A stretch of DNA of 64,000 bases from Pseudomonas eucalypticola (GTDB lineage: Bacteria > Pseudomonadota > Gammaproteobacteria > Pseudomonadales > Pseudomonadaceae): positions 2,946,501-3,010,500 of the forward strand of contig NZ_CP056030.1 of the NCBI RefSeq assembly GCF_013374995.1, written 5' to 3'. Numbering within the stretch: the stretch's first letter is position 1; each line of letters opens with the position of its first letter. The position numbers were made by a program, and so were the translations under genes. This document shows positions 20,627-29,584 of the stretch, piece by piece. A model generated the notes under the pieces. That model was not told the DNA's origin. It saw only the letters and a list, made by a program, of their open reading frames with translations, and did not search any database.

Positions 20627-20726
20627 GGCCCGCTGCCTTGCGCCACGTTTCCCCCGCGCCGGTTTACAAGCGCAAGGCAGGCGTTGGCGGGCCAACGCCA
20701 CGCGGACAGGCGCAAGTGAGTCTCAC
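20627..20726. repeat. Cluster of short inverted repeats between the two paralogues
   Basis: The gap holds the palindrome AGCGGGCCCGCT, an inverted pair CTGCCTTGCGC/GCGCAAGGCAG, a stem GCGTTGGC-GG-GCCAACGC and a further CAGGCG/CGCCTG pair. They may terminate transcription from the 21240 gene or be degenerate repeat elements; there is no T-run. Confidence 0.45.
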
Positions 20727-20751
20727 GCCTGCCTGGACGACCCGCTGACGC

Positions 20752-21240
20752 TTACGACGGCTGGGCCAGCGCCGATGACCGCTTGCCATGGGTGTTGGAC
20801 GGCGCCTGGGTAAACTCGGCATACGGGGCGTCGGGGGTTATGCTGAAGGAACCTTTCAATTCAAGGTCGAGTCCCCGCACGTGGACAGTAAAATCACCGG
20901 TACTCACACCGTTTGGAGAGATCTGCACGTTAGCCTGGCCCTCAGTCAAATAAGTATCGAAAACATTAGGCGCAACTTCCTCATAAACGTTCATCCAGCC
21001 GGCGTTATTGGGTTCTGTAAACGGTGCTAGCACCAGACTCCCGAAGAACGGCCTGTCATCGGGTGCGTAGATGACCAGTAAGATCATCGCCCGTGAATCG
21101 CTATTAATATCGGCGTATGCCTGCAGATACCAGTTGCCGTTGAGGTGGCGGAAGGACATGCGGTTCGCTTTATATTCCGCGCCATTGGTGAACGTCCAGT
21201 GGACGTGATTAGCCTGGGCAGTAATGGATTGTGTAGACAT
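20752..21240 (-). CDS. Hypothetical protein, paralogue B (162 aa)
   Basis: ATG at 21240 (MSTQSITAQ) follows CAGGAGAAACACC. Longer in-frame starts run into the 2-hydroxyacid dehydrogenase gene and are rejected. The protein is beta-rich with HVHWTFTNGA, a MSF segment, ILLVIYAP and LELKGSFSI; several of these align with paralogue A. No signal peptide, metal site or catalytic motif stands out. Function unknown; the tandem pair probably arose by duplication and divergence. Confidence 0.72.
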   Translation of the reverse strand: MSTQSITAQANHVHWTFTNGAEYKANRMSFRHLNGNWYLQAYADINSDSRAMILLVIYAPDDRPFFGSLVLAPFTEPNNAGWMNVYEEVAPNVFDTYLTEGQANVQISPNGVSTGDFTVHVRGLDLELKGSFSITPDAPYAEFTQAPSNTHGKRSSALAQPS

Positions 21241-21454
21241 GGTGTTTCTCCTGAATAAGGACGATGTATGGGATACAGCGTCCCTAGTCTCCCGAAGTTC
21301 CCTGCACCCCAATACTGGGAGAAACCGCAATGCTGCCGTGCCCCTTTCGACAGCGAGCGGTGATCCAACAACCTGTGTGAAAGCATGGCGTGCTGCTGTT
21401 GCGCCCGTACAGTGTCCCCTGAGGGCGAGGTTGAACCGGGAAGGTGTGGCCGAA

Positions 21455-21549
21455 CCCTGTGGGACCGGGCGAAGCTCGGGAAAAGAGCGCCGCTTATTCA
21501 AGTAATTTCGCGGCGCCCCCTTCCCGAGCTTCGCCCGGTCCCACAGGGG
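21455..21549. repeat. REPIN-type inverted repeat
   Basis: Outer arms CCCTGTGGGACCGGGCGAAG and its complement enclose a GC-rich middle (GCGCCGC/GCGGCGC). The same arms recur at 26164, 33031 and in the 59.4-kb array. It fills most of the gene-free stretch 21241-21571; the rest of that stretch shows nothing else I can assign. Confidence 0.8.
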
Positions 21550-21571
21550 GGTGTATGCAATGCGGGGTGGC

Positions 21572-22531
21572 TCAATAGCCGCGGGTGCGGTCGGCCAGGT
21601 TGTGCAAGGGTTGGCCGGCGAGGAAACGCTCCAGGTTATCCAGCAGGATGTCGGCAATGGCTTCGCCACCCTTGGTGGAAATCGCCGAGGTGTGTGGCGA
21701 CAGGCGTACCTTGGGGTGGCTGTACAAGCGATGCCCTTCAGGCAGCGGCTCGGGTTCGGTGACGTCCAGCGAGGCGAAGCCCAGCGGGCCATGGTCCAGG
21801 GCGTTCAGCAGCGCGTCCTGGTCCACCAGCCCGCCGCGGGCGATATTGATCAGGTGCAGGCCCGGTTTGGCACTGGCCAGCACCTGGGCGTTGACCAGGT
21901 GCCGAGTGCCGGGCGTCAGCGGCGCAGCCAGCACCAGGTGGTCCGACTCGGCGAACAGGTGGTGAATGTCGCGCGCGGTCTCCACGCCTTCCACCCCCAG
22001 GGGGGTATCGCTCTGGCGCAGGGCAATCACGCGCAGCCCCAGGGCCTTGGCCTTGGTCGCCAGGCTGCTGCCAATGGAACCGAAGCCCAGAATGCCCAGG
22101 GTCTGGCCCTTGACCGGGGTGAGGGCAGTAAACTGCCAATCGCTGTTCTGCACCCAGATGTCAGGCAGGTGTTTGTTGTAGGCAAAGATCGCCGCCAGGG
22201 CGAACTCGGCGATAGGGTCGCTGGCACTGCCACGCGCCGTGGTCACCGGCAGGCCGTCGAACAGCCACGCGGGGTAGAAGTCGATGCCCGACGAGGCCAG
22301 CTGAATCCAGCGCAAACCATAGGGCCAGCCCGGCGGTGGCGTGTCCGGGGCCTGATAGCCGCGCACGTTGATGGGCCGGCCCATGAGAATGCTGGCTTCT
22401 GGCGGCAGGTCGCTGGGCACGCCTACCGGCACTTCGACCACCTTCGCGTTGGGGTGGCTGTTCGCCAGGCGCTCGCGCAGGGCGTTGTTGAATGTCGCGT
22501 CCAGCTGGCTGGCGATGACCAGTTCACTCAT
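21572..22531 (-). CDS. D-isomer-specific 2-hydroxyacid dehydrogenase (319 aa)
   Basis: NAD(P)-dependent reduction of a 2-keto acid to a 2-hydroxy acid, or the reverse. The nucleotide site GILGFGSIGSSLA (about residues 148-160) is clear. The catalytic Arg lies in NIARGGLVD, the Glu in DVTEPEPLP and the His in LSPHTSA. The ATG overlaps the stop of the upstream acyl-CoA dehydrogenase-like gene by 4 bp, so it is the last gene of a four-gene minus-strand operon that begins with a sulfonate-type binding protein. The substrate is unknown; the context suggests a carbon skeleton left after desulfurisation. Confidence 0.9.
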   Translation of the reverse strand: MSELVIASQLDATFNNALRERLANSHPNAKVVEVPVGVPSDLPPEASILMGRPINVRGYQAPDTPPPGWPYGLRWIQLASSGIDFYPAWLFDGLPVTTARGSASDPIAEFALAAIFAYNKHLPDIWVQNSDWQFTALTPVKGQTLGILGFGSIGSSLATKAKALGLRVIALRQSDTPLGVEGVETARDIHHLFAESDHLVLAAPLTPGTRHLVNAQVLASAKPGLHLINIARGGLVDQDALLNALDHGPLGFASLDVTEPEPLPEGHRLYSHPKVRLSPHTSAISTKGGEAIADILLDNLERFLAGQPLHNLADRTRGY

Positions 22532-23673
22532 GGCTGTGCTCCTGGGGTGAAGGCGGCGAAAGCGGCCTTGCCGACCCCGGTAAAAATGGCGTCGTTCTGC
22601 GGCGTATGCACGCGGCTGCAGAGCACGTCCCGATAGTGCCGTTGCAGCGGGTTATGGCGTGACAGGCCGGGGTTGCCTGAGGCCTGAATGGCCAGTTCCA
22701 CGGCGCGAATGGCGTTGTCGGTGACCAGGTACTTGATCTGCGCGGCGTGCTGAGGCGGCGTCAGGCCCTGGGCCGCGGCGTCGAGCAGGCTGCGGTTGTT
22801 GAACAGCAGGGTATCGATCTGCCCCACGGTTTCCTGGAAGCGCGGCAGGCTCGACAGCGGCGCGCCCAGGTTGGATGGCGTGCGCTCGGTCAGCCACTGC
22901 ACCAACCAATCGCGGGCCGCCTGGGCGACGCCGTCGTACACCGACGACAGCAGCACCGACATCCACAGCAGGCCTTGCGGGTCCAGTTCGCTGCGCGGGG
23001 CGCTGGCCGGGCTGACGCTGACGGCCTGGTCCAGGGGCACCAGCACGTCGTCGAAGATCACCTCGTGGCTGCAGGTGGCGCGCATGCCCAGGTGGTCCCA
23101 CGCGTCGACAATGCGGATACCGGGGCTGTCCTTGTGCACCAGCCAGGCGCCCACCAGCGGGTCGGCGTCATCGCTGCGTGCCCACACGCTGTACCAGGTC
23201 AGGCCATGGCTGCCGGTGGAATAGATCTTGGTGCCGCTCAGGCGCCAACCCTCGGCGGTACGCCGCGCCGTGGTGGCGGGCAGGCCGCCGCGGGCCGGGG
23301 TGCCGAGGTCGGGTTCCACGCGCAGGGCGTTGATCAGGGCACCGTTGCACACCGCGTCCTCGCTGACGCGCAGGCGCAACTGCTCGGGCCAGGTGCTGTC
23401 CACCAGCCGCGAATGTTGCAGGTACTGCATCACCAGAATCAGCGCCGTAGACGGCTCGCCCCGGGCCACGGCGGCGATGACGTCGCGGGCCTGGGCCAGG
23501 GTCGCACCGCCACCGCCCAGGGCCTTGGGCACGGTGTAGGCCAGCAAGCCATGGCGGTGCAGCAGGGCGAAATTATCGGCGGGGAACTCGCCCGTACGGT
23601 CATGGTGCTCGGCGCTGGCGGCCAGCTGCGCCGTCAGTTTGGGCAGCAGTGAGCGGAAGCTGAATTCAGTCAT
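22528..23673 (-). CDS. Acyl-CoA dehydrogenase-like flavin monooxygenase, DszC/SfnC-type (381 aa)
   Basis: The acyl-CoA dehydrogenase fold is shown by an N-terminal helical part, a middle beta domain (GWRLSGTKIYSTGS, then DHLGMRATCSHEVIFDDV) and a C-terminal helical part ending RHYRDVLCSRVHTPQND. Members with this pattern beside LLM flavin enzymes act as FMNH2-dependent monooxygenases on sulfur compounds (DszC, SfnC) rather than on acyl-CoA. The usual catalytic Glu of true dehydrogenases is not evident. ATGA overlaps on both sides show translational coupling in the operon. Confidence 0.85.
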   Translation of the reverse strand: MTEFSFRSLLPKLTAQLAASAEHHDRTGEFPADNFALLHRHGLLAYTVPKALGGGGATLAQARDVIAAVARGEPSTALILVMQYLQHSRLVDSTWPEQLRLRVSEDAVCNGALINALRVEPDLGTPARGGLPATTARRTAEGWRLSGTKIYSTGSHGLTWYSVWARSDDADPLVGAWLVHKDSPGIRIVDAWDHLGMRATCSHEVIFDDVLVPLDQAVSVSPASAPRSELDPQGLLWMSVLLSSVYDGVAQAARDWLVQWLTERTPSNLGAPLSSLPRFQETVGQIDTLLFNNRSLLDAAAQGLTPPQHAAQIKYLVTDNAIRAVELAIQASGNPGLSRHNPLQRHYRDVLCSRVHTPQNDAIFTGVGKAAFAAFTPGAQP

Positions 23674-25022
23674 GCCAGCGCTTCCTCTGCGGGGGCTTTG
23701 GCGGCGGCCGGCGCGGCGTAGCGGTTGACCGGCACGTCTAGGCCCAGGTGCTCGCGCAGGGTGGTGCCGGCGTATTCGGCGCGGAACAGGCCGCGCTGTA
23801 CCAGTACCGGTACCACCAGCTCGGTGAAGTACTGCAAGCCATCGGGCAGCACCGAGTTGACGATGAAACCATCGGCGGCGCCGGCCTTGAACCAATGTTC
23901 GATCTGGTCGGCGACCTGCTCGGCAGTACCGACGAAATCGCGTTTGGGCCGGGAGAAATACAAGGCGGTTTCACGCAAGGTCAGGTTGCGCTCACGGGCC
24001 AGTTCGACGATGCGCTCGCTGCTGCCCTTGTGGCTGTTCGCACCCAGGTGGCCAACGTCGGGGAAGGGCGCGTCCAGTGGATATCGAGTGAAGTCGTGGT
24101 CATCGAACGAGCGGCCCAGGGCTACGATGGCGTCTTCGATGCTGACCAGGTCCACGGCCTGCTGGTAACGGCTTTCCACTTCGGCTTCATCCTTGCCGAC
24201 GATGGGCCGGATGCCGGGCAATATCGCCAGTTTCAGCGGGTCACGGCCGGCCTCGGCGGCGCGGCGCTTGAGGTCCTGATAATAGGCACTGGCCTGTTCG
24301 AAATTCTCGCCGTGGACGAAAATGGCGTCAGCGTTGCTCGCGGCAAAGTCGCGGCCGTCCGCGGAGGTGCCGGCCTGAAAGATAGGCGGTTGGCCCTGGG
24401 GTGAACGGGCGATGTTCAGTGGGCCCTTGACCGAGAAAAACTCGCCCTTGTGGCCCAGGGTGTGGAGCTTGGCCGGGTCGAAGAATTCGCCGGTCTGCTT
24501 GTCGTAGGTGAAGGCGTCGTCCTCCCAGCTGTCCCACAGGCCCTTGACCACGCTCACGTGCTCCCGGGCGATGCGGTAGCGGGTGGCGTGGGCTGGGTGT
24601 TCGGGTTTGCCGAAGTTGTCGGCGGTGCCGCTGAGCCACGAGGTCACCACGTTCCAACCGGCGCGGCCGCCGCTCAACAGGTCAAGTGAGGCGAACTGCC
24701 GGGCTACCTGGAAGGGTTCGGTGTAGCTGACGGTCACCGTGGCCACCAGGCCGATGTGCCGGGTAGTGGCGGCCAGGGCCGAGAGGATGGTCAGCGGTTC
24801 GAAGCGGTTGAGGTAGTGAGGGCTGGACTTCTCGTGGATGTGCAGGCTGTCGGCGATGAAAGCGAAGTCCAGTTTCGCGTCTTCGGCCAGGCGTGCCTGT
24901 TGCTGATAGAACGCCAGGCTGGTGCTAGCGTTGGGCAGCGCCTTGGGGTGGCGCCATTCGCCCCAGCCATGGCCGACACCGTGGATCATGGCACCGAGTT
25001 TGAGTTGGCGTTTCTGGGTCAT
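23670..25022 (-). CDS. LLM-class flavin-dependent monooxygenase, NtaA/SnaA/DszA family (450 aa)
   Basis: It begins KRQLKLGAMIHGVGHG and continues with FIADSLHIH, SRGRAGWNVVTSW-like text (SGGRAGWNVVTSW) and GPLNIARSPQGQPPIFQAG, all typical of the two-component FMNH2 monooxygenases that cleave C-S or C-N bonds. The start is placed at 25022, where AAAGGAG lies 7 bp upstream; an ATG at 25028 is too close to that site. No flavin reductase is encoded nearby, so FMNH2 must come from elsewhere. Partner genes suggest an organosulfur substrate. Confidence 0.9.
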   Translation of the reverse strand: MTQKRQLKLGAMIHGVGHGWGEWRHPKALPNASTSLAFYQQQARLAEDAKLDFAFIADSLHIHEKSSPHYLNRFEPLTILSALAATTRHIGLVATVTVSYTEPFQVARQFASLDLLSGGRAGWNVVTSWLSGTADNFGKPEHPAHATRYRIAREHVSVVKGLWDSWEDDAFTYDKQTGEFFDPAKLHTLGHKGEFFSVKGPLNIARSPQGQPPIFQAGTSADGRDFAASNADAIFVHGENFEQASAYYQDLKRRAAEAGRDPLKLAILPGIRPIVGKDEAEVESRYQQAVDLVSIEDAIVALGRSFDDHDFTRYPLDAPFPDVGHLGANSHKGSSERIVELARERNLTLRETALYFSRPKRDFVGTAEQVADQIEHWFKAGAADGFIVNSVLPDGLQYFTELVVPVLVQRGLFRAEYAGTTLREHLGLDVPVNRYAAPAAAKAPAEEALA

Positions 25023-25042
25023 GGTCATGCTCCTTTGATCAT

Positions 25043-25996
25043 TCACTGGGCGCGGGCGAGGGGGGGGCTGGCGTTGAAGCTGGGGTCAAAGCCCTGGGAC
25101 ACGTCCACGGGGCGGGTGAGGATGCCTTCGCTGCGATACAGGTCGGCGGTCTGCTGCAAGCCGCGCACCACCTGGTCGTCGATGGCCACGCGCTGCATGT
25201 GGGTGTTCTGCGCCGCTGCCAGTTGGATCTCCACCGGCAGGCCGGTGACCTTGGCCATGGCCGTGGCGTATTCCTTGGGATGGGCGTTGGCCCACTGCCA
25301 GGCTCGGTCGACGCGGGCCACGAAGTCTTCCAGTTGCGGCCGCTTGCCCTCGATGGCCTTGGCGGTGGCGGCCAGGTACAGGTGGTTGCTCAGCAAGGTC
25401 GCGCCGCTGACCAGTACGCGCTCCTGCCCACTGGCGGTGGCCACGGTGGTGTAGGGGTCCCAGGTGGACCAGGCATCGACACTGCCGTTTTCCAGCACCA
25501 CCCGCGATTCGCTGGGCATCAGGAAGGCGAAGCTGACGTCGCTGCTTTTCAGGCCCGCCTGTTGCAGGGCCTTGATGGCCAGCAGGTGGCCGATGGAACC
25601 CTTGGTGGTGACGATACGCTTGCCCTTGAGGTCGCTGACCTGCTGGATGGACGAGTCCTTGGGCACCAGCAGGGCAGTGGTGTAGCGACCTTCCATGTGG
25701 GTAATGCTCACCACCTTCAGCGGCGCGCCGGCGCCCAGGGCGAACACATAGGGCGCATCGCCCAGGGCGCCGACATCCACGGCCCCGGCATTCAGCGCCT
25801 CGCCCAGGGGCGCGGCAGCGGGAAATTCGGAGAAATCGATGGTATAGGGCACGTGGGCCAGTTCGCCGGACACCTGCAGCAGGGTCTTGATCATGGCTTT
25901 CTGGTTGGCGACTTTCAGGGGTTGCAGGTCAGCGGCGTGGACGCCAGCGGCGACCAGGCAGAGCAAGGCGGCGGATAACAGACGGGAGATCGGCAT
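25043..25996 (-). CDS. Aliphatic sulfonate-type ABC substrate-binding protein (317 aa)
   Basis: A Sec signal peptide is clear (RLLSAALLCLVAAGVHA, cleavage near residue 22). The mature part has the SsuA/TauA pattern: a VGALGDAPYVFAL core, LKGKRIVTTKGSIGH and SVDAWSTWDPY. It should bind a sulfonate or related anion in the periplasm. It is the first gene of the operon 25996-21572, but no permease or ATPase gene accompanies it, so it must use a transporter encoded elsewhere. The leader has two elements shared with the 29554 promoter. Confidence 0.9.
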   Translation of the reverse strand: MPISRLLSAALLCLVAAGVHAADLQPLKVANQKAMIKTLLQVSGELAHVPYTIDFSEFPAAAPLGEALNAGAVDVGALGDAPYVFALGAGAPLKVVSITHMEGRYTTALLVPKDSSIQQVSDLKGKRIVTTKGSIGHLLAIKALQQAGLKSSDVSFAFLMPSESRVVLENGSVDAWSTWDPYTTVATASGQERVLVSGATLLSNHLYLAATAKAIEGKRPQLEDFVARVDRAWQWANAHPKEYATAMAKVTGLPVEIQLAAAQNTHMQRVAIDDQVVRGLQQTADLYRSEGILTRPVDVSQGFDPSFNASPPLARAQ

Positions 25997-26023
25997 CGAG
26001 GCGCTCCGGTGATGAGGGGGGGA

Positions 26024-26102
26024 GGGCCTCCGCCTGGTGTGGGGTCGGTCTGGATGTGAGAATATGACTATAAGAAAGGGCTGTGAAATTCTTTTTGGGT
26101 CT
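26024..26102 (-). promoter_or_regulatory. Promoter/leader region A with two elements shared with region B
   Basis: Element 1 (26024-26050; on the transcript CGACCCC...GGCGGAGGCCC) lies 28 nt before the start codon at 25996. Element 2 (26082-26102, TGTGAAATTC then a T-run) lies further upstream in AT-rich DNA. Both recur at the same relative spacing before the gene at 29554. They are probably a regulator site and a conserved leader; the factor is unknown. Confidence 0.5.
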
Positions 26103-26163
26103 ATACTAATTATAAAATAAATTGATTTTGAATTTATCCAATATGCACAAATATGCTGGTGGT

Positions 26164-26258
26164 CTCTGTGGGACCGGGCGAAGCTCGGGAATCAGGCACC
26201 GCGGTGTTACAGTCAATCCGCGGCGCGGCCTTCCCGAGCTTCGCCCGGTCCCACAGAG
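26164..26258. repeat. REPIN-type inverted repeat
   Basis: Arms CTCTGTGGGACCGGGCGAAG and complement flank a GCGG/CCGC middle. It lies between the rhodanese gene's stop (26280) and promoter region A, and may also stop transcription. Confidence 0.8.
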
Positions 26259-26279
26259 GTGAATCAGTCAGCGCCCCGA

Positions 26280-27863
26280 TCAGATCACGAAGAATCCATG
26301 GGTGCCGTCCCGGCCCAGCTGTTCCACCAGGCCAAACTCCCAGTCCAGGTAGGCTTGCATGGCTTCACGTGGCGCATCAGTGCCCTCGTAAGGCCGGCGG
26401 TAGCGGTCGATACGCGGTGAGGCCAGGTGGTTCTCTCCGCTTTCAGTCGGCAGACCGGCCTTCAGCCAGCTTGCAGTACCATCCTGCAACACGAACACTG
26501 GCTTGCCGGTCAGCGCTTCCACCTGCGCCACGGCAAAGCGCGCCAGCAGGCTGCTGCCACAGGTGAGCACATAGCGCTCAGCGGCCGGGACTTTCTTCAC
26601 CACGTTGGCCAGGTCCGCCCGCAGTGCCCACCAGGCGCCGGGGATGTGCTGCTTGACGTGGTTGGCGCTGGTGGTGAAATCCAGCAGTTGCGTGTTGCCT
26701 TCGGCCAGCCATTGCTGCAAGGTCTGCGGGCTGATGGTCTCGAAGGGCGCGACCGCCGGCACGGCAGGCTTCCACGCGCCGATTTCGCTGAAATCGGCCG
26801 CGCTGGCGTCGTCCAGTACATGCACTTCCCAGCCCAGTTGTGCCAGCCACGACGCGCTCATGTTGGCGCGTACGCCATCGTCGTCCACCAGCACGATCCG
26901 CGCGCCGCGCACGCTGGCGTAATGGTCGGTTTCCTGCACCAGCTGGCCACCGGGTGTGGAGCGCGCGGCCGGCAAATGCCCGGCCTCGTACTCCTGGGGT
27001 GTACGCACGTCGAACAGGTACGTGGTGCGCCCGCTTTCAGCCTGCCACTGCTGCCAGTCCTTGAGCGTCGCGCGGCGTACGCCGGCTTTGTCGGCGACAG
27101 CGCGGGCGTCATTGCTGGCCCGTGCGCGGGTGTCTTCACCGGTCTGGGCGAATTGCCGTGACTGGCCGTGGTCAAGGGTCTGCCCGGCCAGCAGCCAGCC
27201 AATGGTGCCGTTGCGCAGCGCGGCGATGGGGTTGGGCAGCCCGGCGTTGACCAGCGACTGGGTGCCGATGATGCTGCGGGTACGCCCGGCGCAGTTGACG
27301 ATGATGCGGGTGGCCGGGTCGGGCGCCAGTTCCCGGGCGCGCAACACCAGTTCGGCGCCGGGCACGCTGATGCCGGTGGGGATGCTCATGGTCTGGTATT
27401 CGTCGAAGCGGCGGGCGTCCAGCACCACCACGTCAGCCTTGCTGTCGAGCAGCGCCTTGACTTCCTCGGCGGGCAGCGACGGGGTGTGGCGTTCATGTTC
27501 CACCAGTTCACCGAAGGCCTTGCTCGGCACGTTGACGTCGATGAACAGCTCGCCGCCGGCCTCGCGCCAGCCCTGCAGGCCACCTTCGAGCAATGCCACG
27601 TCGGTGTAGCCCAGTTGCACCAGGCGCGCGACGGCCTGTTGCGCCAAGCCTTCACCGTCGTCATACACCGTGATGGCGGTGTCCCGGCGCGGGATGCGCG
27701 GGTAGACCTCGACCTCCAGCTTCGACAGCGGAAGATTGGCCGCGAACAGCGGGTGCGCCTGGGCGAACGGCGCTTCCTCGCGCACGTCCACCAGGGCGAC
27801 TTCCCGGCGCTCCAGCAGGGCCTGGCGAATGTCGGCAAAAGAGCGGGTCAGGGGGTGGCTCAT
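26280..27863 (-). CDS. Four-domain rhodanese-like sulfurtransferase (527 aa)
   Basis: Four rhodanese modules follow each other at about residues 5-110, 125-235, 265-365 and 375-480. The active-loop position has Cys only in module 2 (VNCAGRTRS) and module 4 (LTCGSSLLAR); modules 1 (VYDDGEG) and 3 (VLVDDDGV) have Asp there and are probably structural. Rhodaneses pass sulfane sulfur to cyanide, thiols or protein acceptors. The start overlaps the stop of the thiol dioxygenase gene (ATGA), so both are coupled. A role in handling sulfur from mercapto acids fits the context; the acceptor is unknown. Confidence 0.9.
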   Translation of the reverse strand: MSHPLTRSFADIRQALLERREVALVDVREEAPFAQAHPLFAANLPLSKLEVEVYPRIPRRDTAITVYDDGEGLAQQAVARLVQLGYTDVALLEGGLQGWREAGGELFIDVNVPSKAFGELVEHERHTPSLPAEEVKALLDSKADVVVLDARRFDEYQTMSIPTGISVPGAELVLRARELAPDPATRIIVNCAGRTRSIIGTQSLVNAGLPNPIAALRNGTIGWLLAGQTLDHGQSRQFAQTGEDTRARASNDARAVADKAGVRRATLKDWQQWQAESGRTTYLFDVRTPQEYEAGHLPAARSTPGGQLVQETDHYASVRGARIVLVDDDGVRANMSASWLAQLGWEVHVLDDASAADFSEIGAWKPAVPAVAPFETISPQTLQQWLAEGNTQLLDFTTSANHVKQHIPGAWWALRADLANVVKKVPAAERYVLTCGSSLLARFAVAQVEALTGKPVFVLQDGTASWLKAGLPTESGENHLASPRIDRYRRPYEGTDAPREAMQAYLDWEFGLVEQLGRDGTHGFFVI

Positions 27864-28468
27864 AGGCTGCGGTTCTCTTTGGAAAGGTCCCAGATGTTGG
27901 GTAGCGTGGTGTTGGAGTAGCCGGAGATGAACAGTTTTTCGCTGCCATCGGCCTGGTACACCGCCCGGTGCACGGCGCCGATGTTGGCCCCGTACACATG
28001 GATACTGATCGATACCTGGTCGGCGAAGGCGTTGCTCACCTGGTGGATATCGCCAATGCGCGGCGATACCGCTTCCACATCACCGGGCTCCAGGCGAATG
28101 CGCGGGCCGTCGGCCACCAGCGCGTTGTTGTTGCCGCGCACGTAGTTCTGCGAGTACTCGGCGCCGCGCAGCATGCCGATCAGGCCCCAGACCCGGTGGT
28201 CGTGGATGGGGGTCTGCTGGCCCGGGCCCCAGACGAAGCTGACGATGGAAAAACGTTGGCGTGAATCGGCGTGCAGCAGAAATTGCTGGTAGCGCTCGGG
28301 GTCAGGCTGGGCGTATTCATCCGGCAGCCAGTCATCGAAGCTCACCAGTTGTTGCAGCAGTTGGCCGCCACGGTGCAGCTTGTCGCCTTCGCGCGGGTCG
28401 CTGTCGAGCAGTTCCGCCAGGGCGCCGATAAAGGCGCGCAGGCGTTCGGGGTGACGAACCTGGGACAT
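27860..28468 (-). CDS. Thiol dioxygenase, 3-mercaptopropionate/cysteine dioxygenase type (202 aa)
   Basis: This is a cupin-fold non-heme iron enzyme that oxidises a thiol to a sulfinate. Iron ligands are visible in TPIHDHRVWG (two His) and DIHQVSNA (third His). The closing segment FISGYSNTTLPNIWDLSKEN and overall length resemble the P. aeruginosa 3-mercaptopropionate dioxygenase, from memory and not searched. The start at 28468 is preferred because AAGGAG lies 5 nt upstream; ATG at 28471 leaves only 2 nt. Neighbours are an LLM monooxygenase and a rhodanese. Confidence 0.9.
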   Translation of the reverse strand: MSQVRHPERLRAFIGALAELLDSDPREGDKLHRGGQLLQQLVSFDDWLPDEYAQPDPERYQQFLLHADSRQRFSIVSFVWGPGQQTPIHDHRVWGLIGMLRGAEYSQNYVRGNNNALVADGPRIRLEPGDVEAVSPRIGDIHQVSNAFADQVSISIHVYGANIGAVHRAVYQADGSEKLFISGYSNTTLPNIWDLSKENRSL

Positions 28469-28483
28469 CATTGCTCCTTGGTG

Positions 28484-29554
28484 TCAGGCGACCTGGGCCT
28501 GGCGTTGCGCGACTAGCTGGCGGGTCAGCGGAATCAGCTTGCGGCCATAGTCGATGGCGTCGTCGAGCGGGTCGAAACCACGGATGAGGAAGGTGGTGAT
28601 ACCCAGGTCGTAGTAGTCGAGCAGGGCTTCGGCCACTTGTTCCGGGGTGCCCACCAGCGAGGTCGAGTTGCCCTGGGCCCCCAGCAGCCCGGCGATGCCG
28701 GTCCACAGGCGTTTGTCCAGGCGCGAGCCTTGGGCGGCGGCAGCCAGCAGGCGGCGCGAACCTTCGTTCGGGGGCTCGCGGCGCACGAAACCGCGCTGTT
28801 CAGCCAGGGCGGTGGCGCGTGCCAGGATGCTGTCGGCGCGGGCCCAGGCCTTTTCCTCGGTCTCGGCCAGAATCGGCCGCAGCGACAGGCTGAAACGCAC
28901 GGTGCGGCCGTGCTTGGCGGCCTCGGCGCGCACCTGGGTCACCACCTCCTTGACCTGCTCATAGGTCTCGCCCCACAGTGCGTACACGTCCGCATGCTTG
29001 CCCGCCACCGCGATGGCCGCTGCCGACGAGCCGCCGAAGTACAGGGGAATGGGCTTGGCGCTCTTGACCGCCGAGTGGGCGCCTTCGAACTGGTAATACT
29101 CACCTTTGAAGTTGAACGGCTGGTCGGCGCTCCATTCCTGGCGCAGCACAGTCAGGTATTCGTCGGTGCGAGCATAGCGCTCGTCTTTGCCGATGAAACT
29201 GCCGTCGGCGCGCAGCTCTTTGTCGTCCCCGCCGGTGATGATGTGCACCGCCGTACGCCCACCGTTCAGCACATCCAGGGTGGCGAATTGGCGGGCGGCG
29301 AGGGTAGGGGCGGCAAAGCCGGGGCGGTGGGCGATCAGGAACTTCAGGTTTTTCGTCACGCTGGCGGCGTGGCTGGCGATCAGGGTGCTGTCCGGGCTGT
29401 TGGAGTGGAAGGCCACCAGGGCACGGTCGAAGCCGGCTTCCTCATGGGCGCGGGCTACTTTTTCAATGTGTTCGGGCTGCAGCACGGGGCCGGTGGCAGG
29501 GTGTATTTCCGAGGCGTGATGGCCGCCGATGTAGCCGATGAATTCGATGCTCAT
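28484..29554 (-). CDS. LLM-class alkanesulfonate monooxygenase-like protein (356 aa)
   Basis: An SsuD-like TIM-barrel enzyme: it starts MSIEFIGYIGGHHASEI and has FLIAHRPG, TLDVLNGGRTAVHIITGGDD and PLYFGGSSAAA, as in FMNH2-dependent desulfonating monooxygenases. The start is set at 29554 behind AAGGAAGCACC; an in-frame upstream ATG at 29626 would add 24 residues including a DRPLTRRRP segment that lies in the conserved leader. It heads a three-gene operon with the dioxygenase and rhodanese, divergent from the LysR gene at 29840. Confidence 0.9.
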   Translation of the reverse strand: MSIEFIGYIGGHHASEIHPATGPVLQPEHIEKVARAHEEAGFDRALVAFHSNSPDSTLIASHAASVTKNLKFLIAHRPGFAAPTLAARQFATLDVLNGGRTAVHIITGGDDKELRADGSFIGKDERYARTDEYLTVLRQEWSADQPFNFKGEYYQFEGAHSAVKSAKPIPLYFGGSSAAAIAVAGKHADVYALWGETYEQVKEVVTQVRAEAAKHGRTVRFSLSLRPILAETEEKAWARADSILARATALAEQRGFVRREPPNEGSRRLLAAAAQGSRLDKRLWTGIAGLLGAQGNSTSLVGTPEQVAEALLDYYDLGITTFLIRGFDPLDDAIDYGRKLIPLTRQLVAQRQAQVA

Positions 29555-29584
29555 GGTGCTTCCTTCATGGGTAGAGCTGATCAA

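Noticed and set aside
20752..21792. Long minus-strand frame overlapping the 2-hydroxyacid dehydrogenase gene
   Set aside because: The upstream half crosses a REPIN and overlaps a well-supported gene; MSTQ at 21240 has its own ribosome site.
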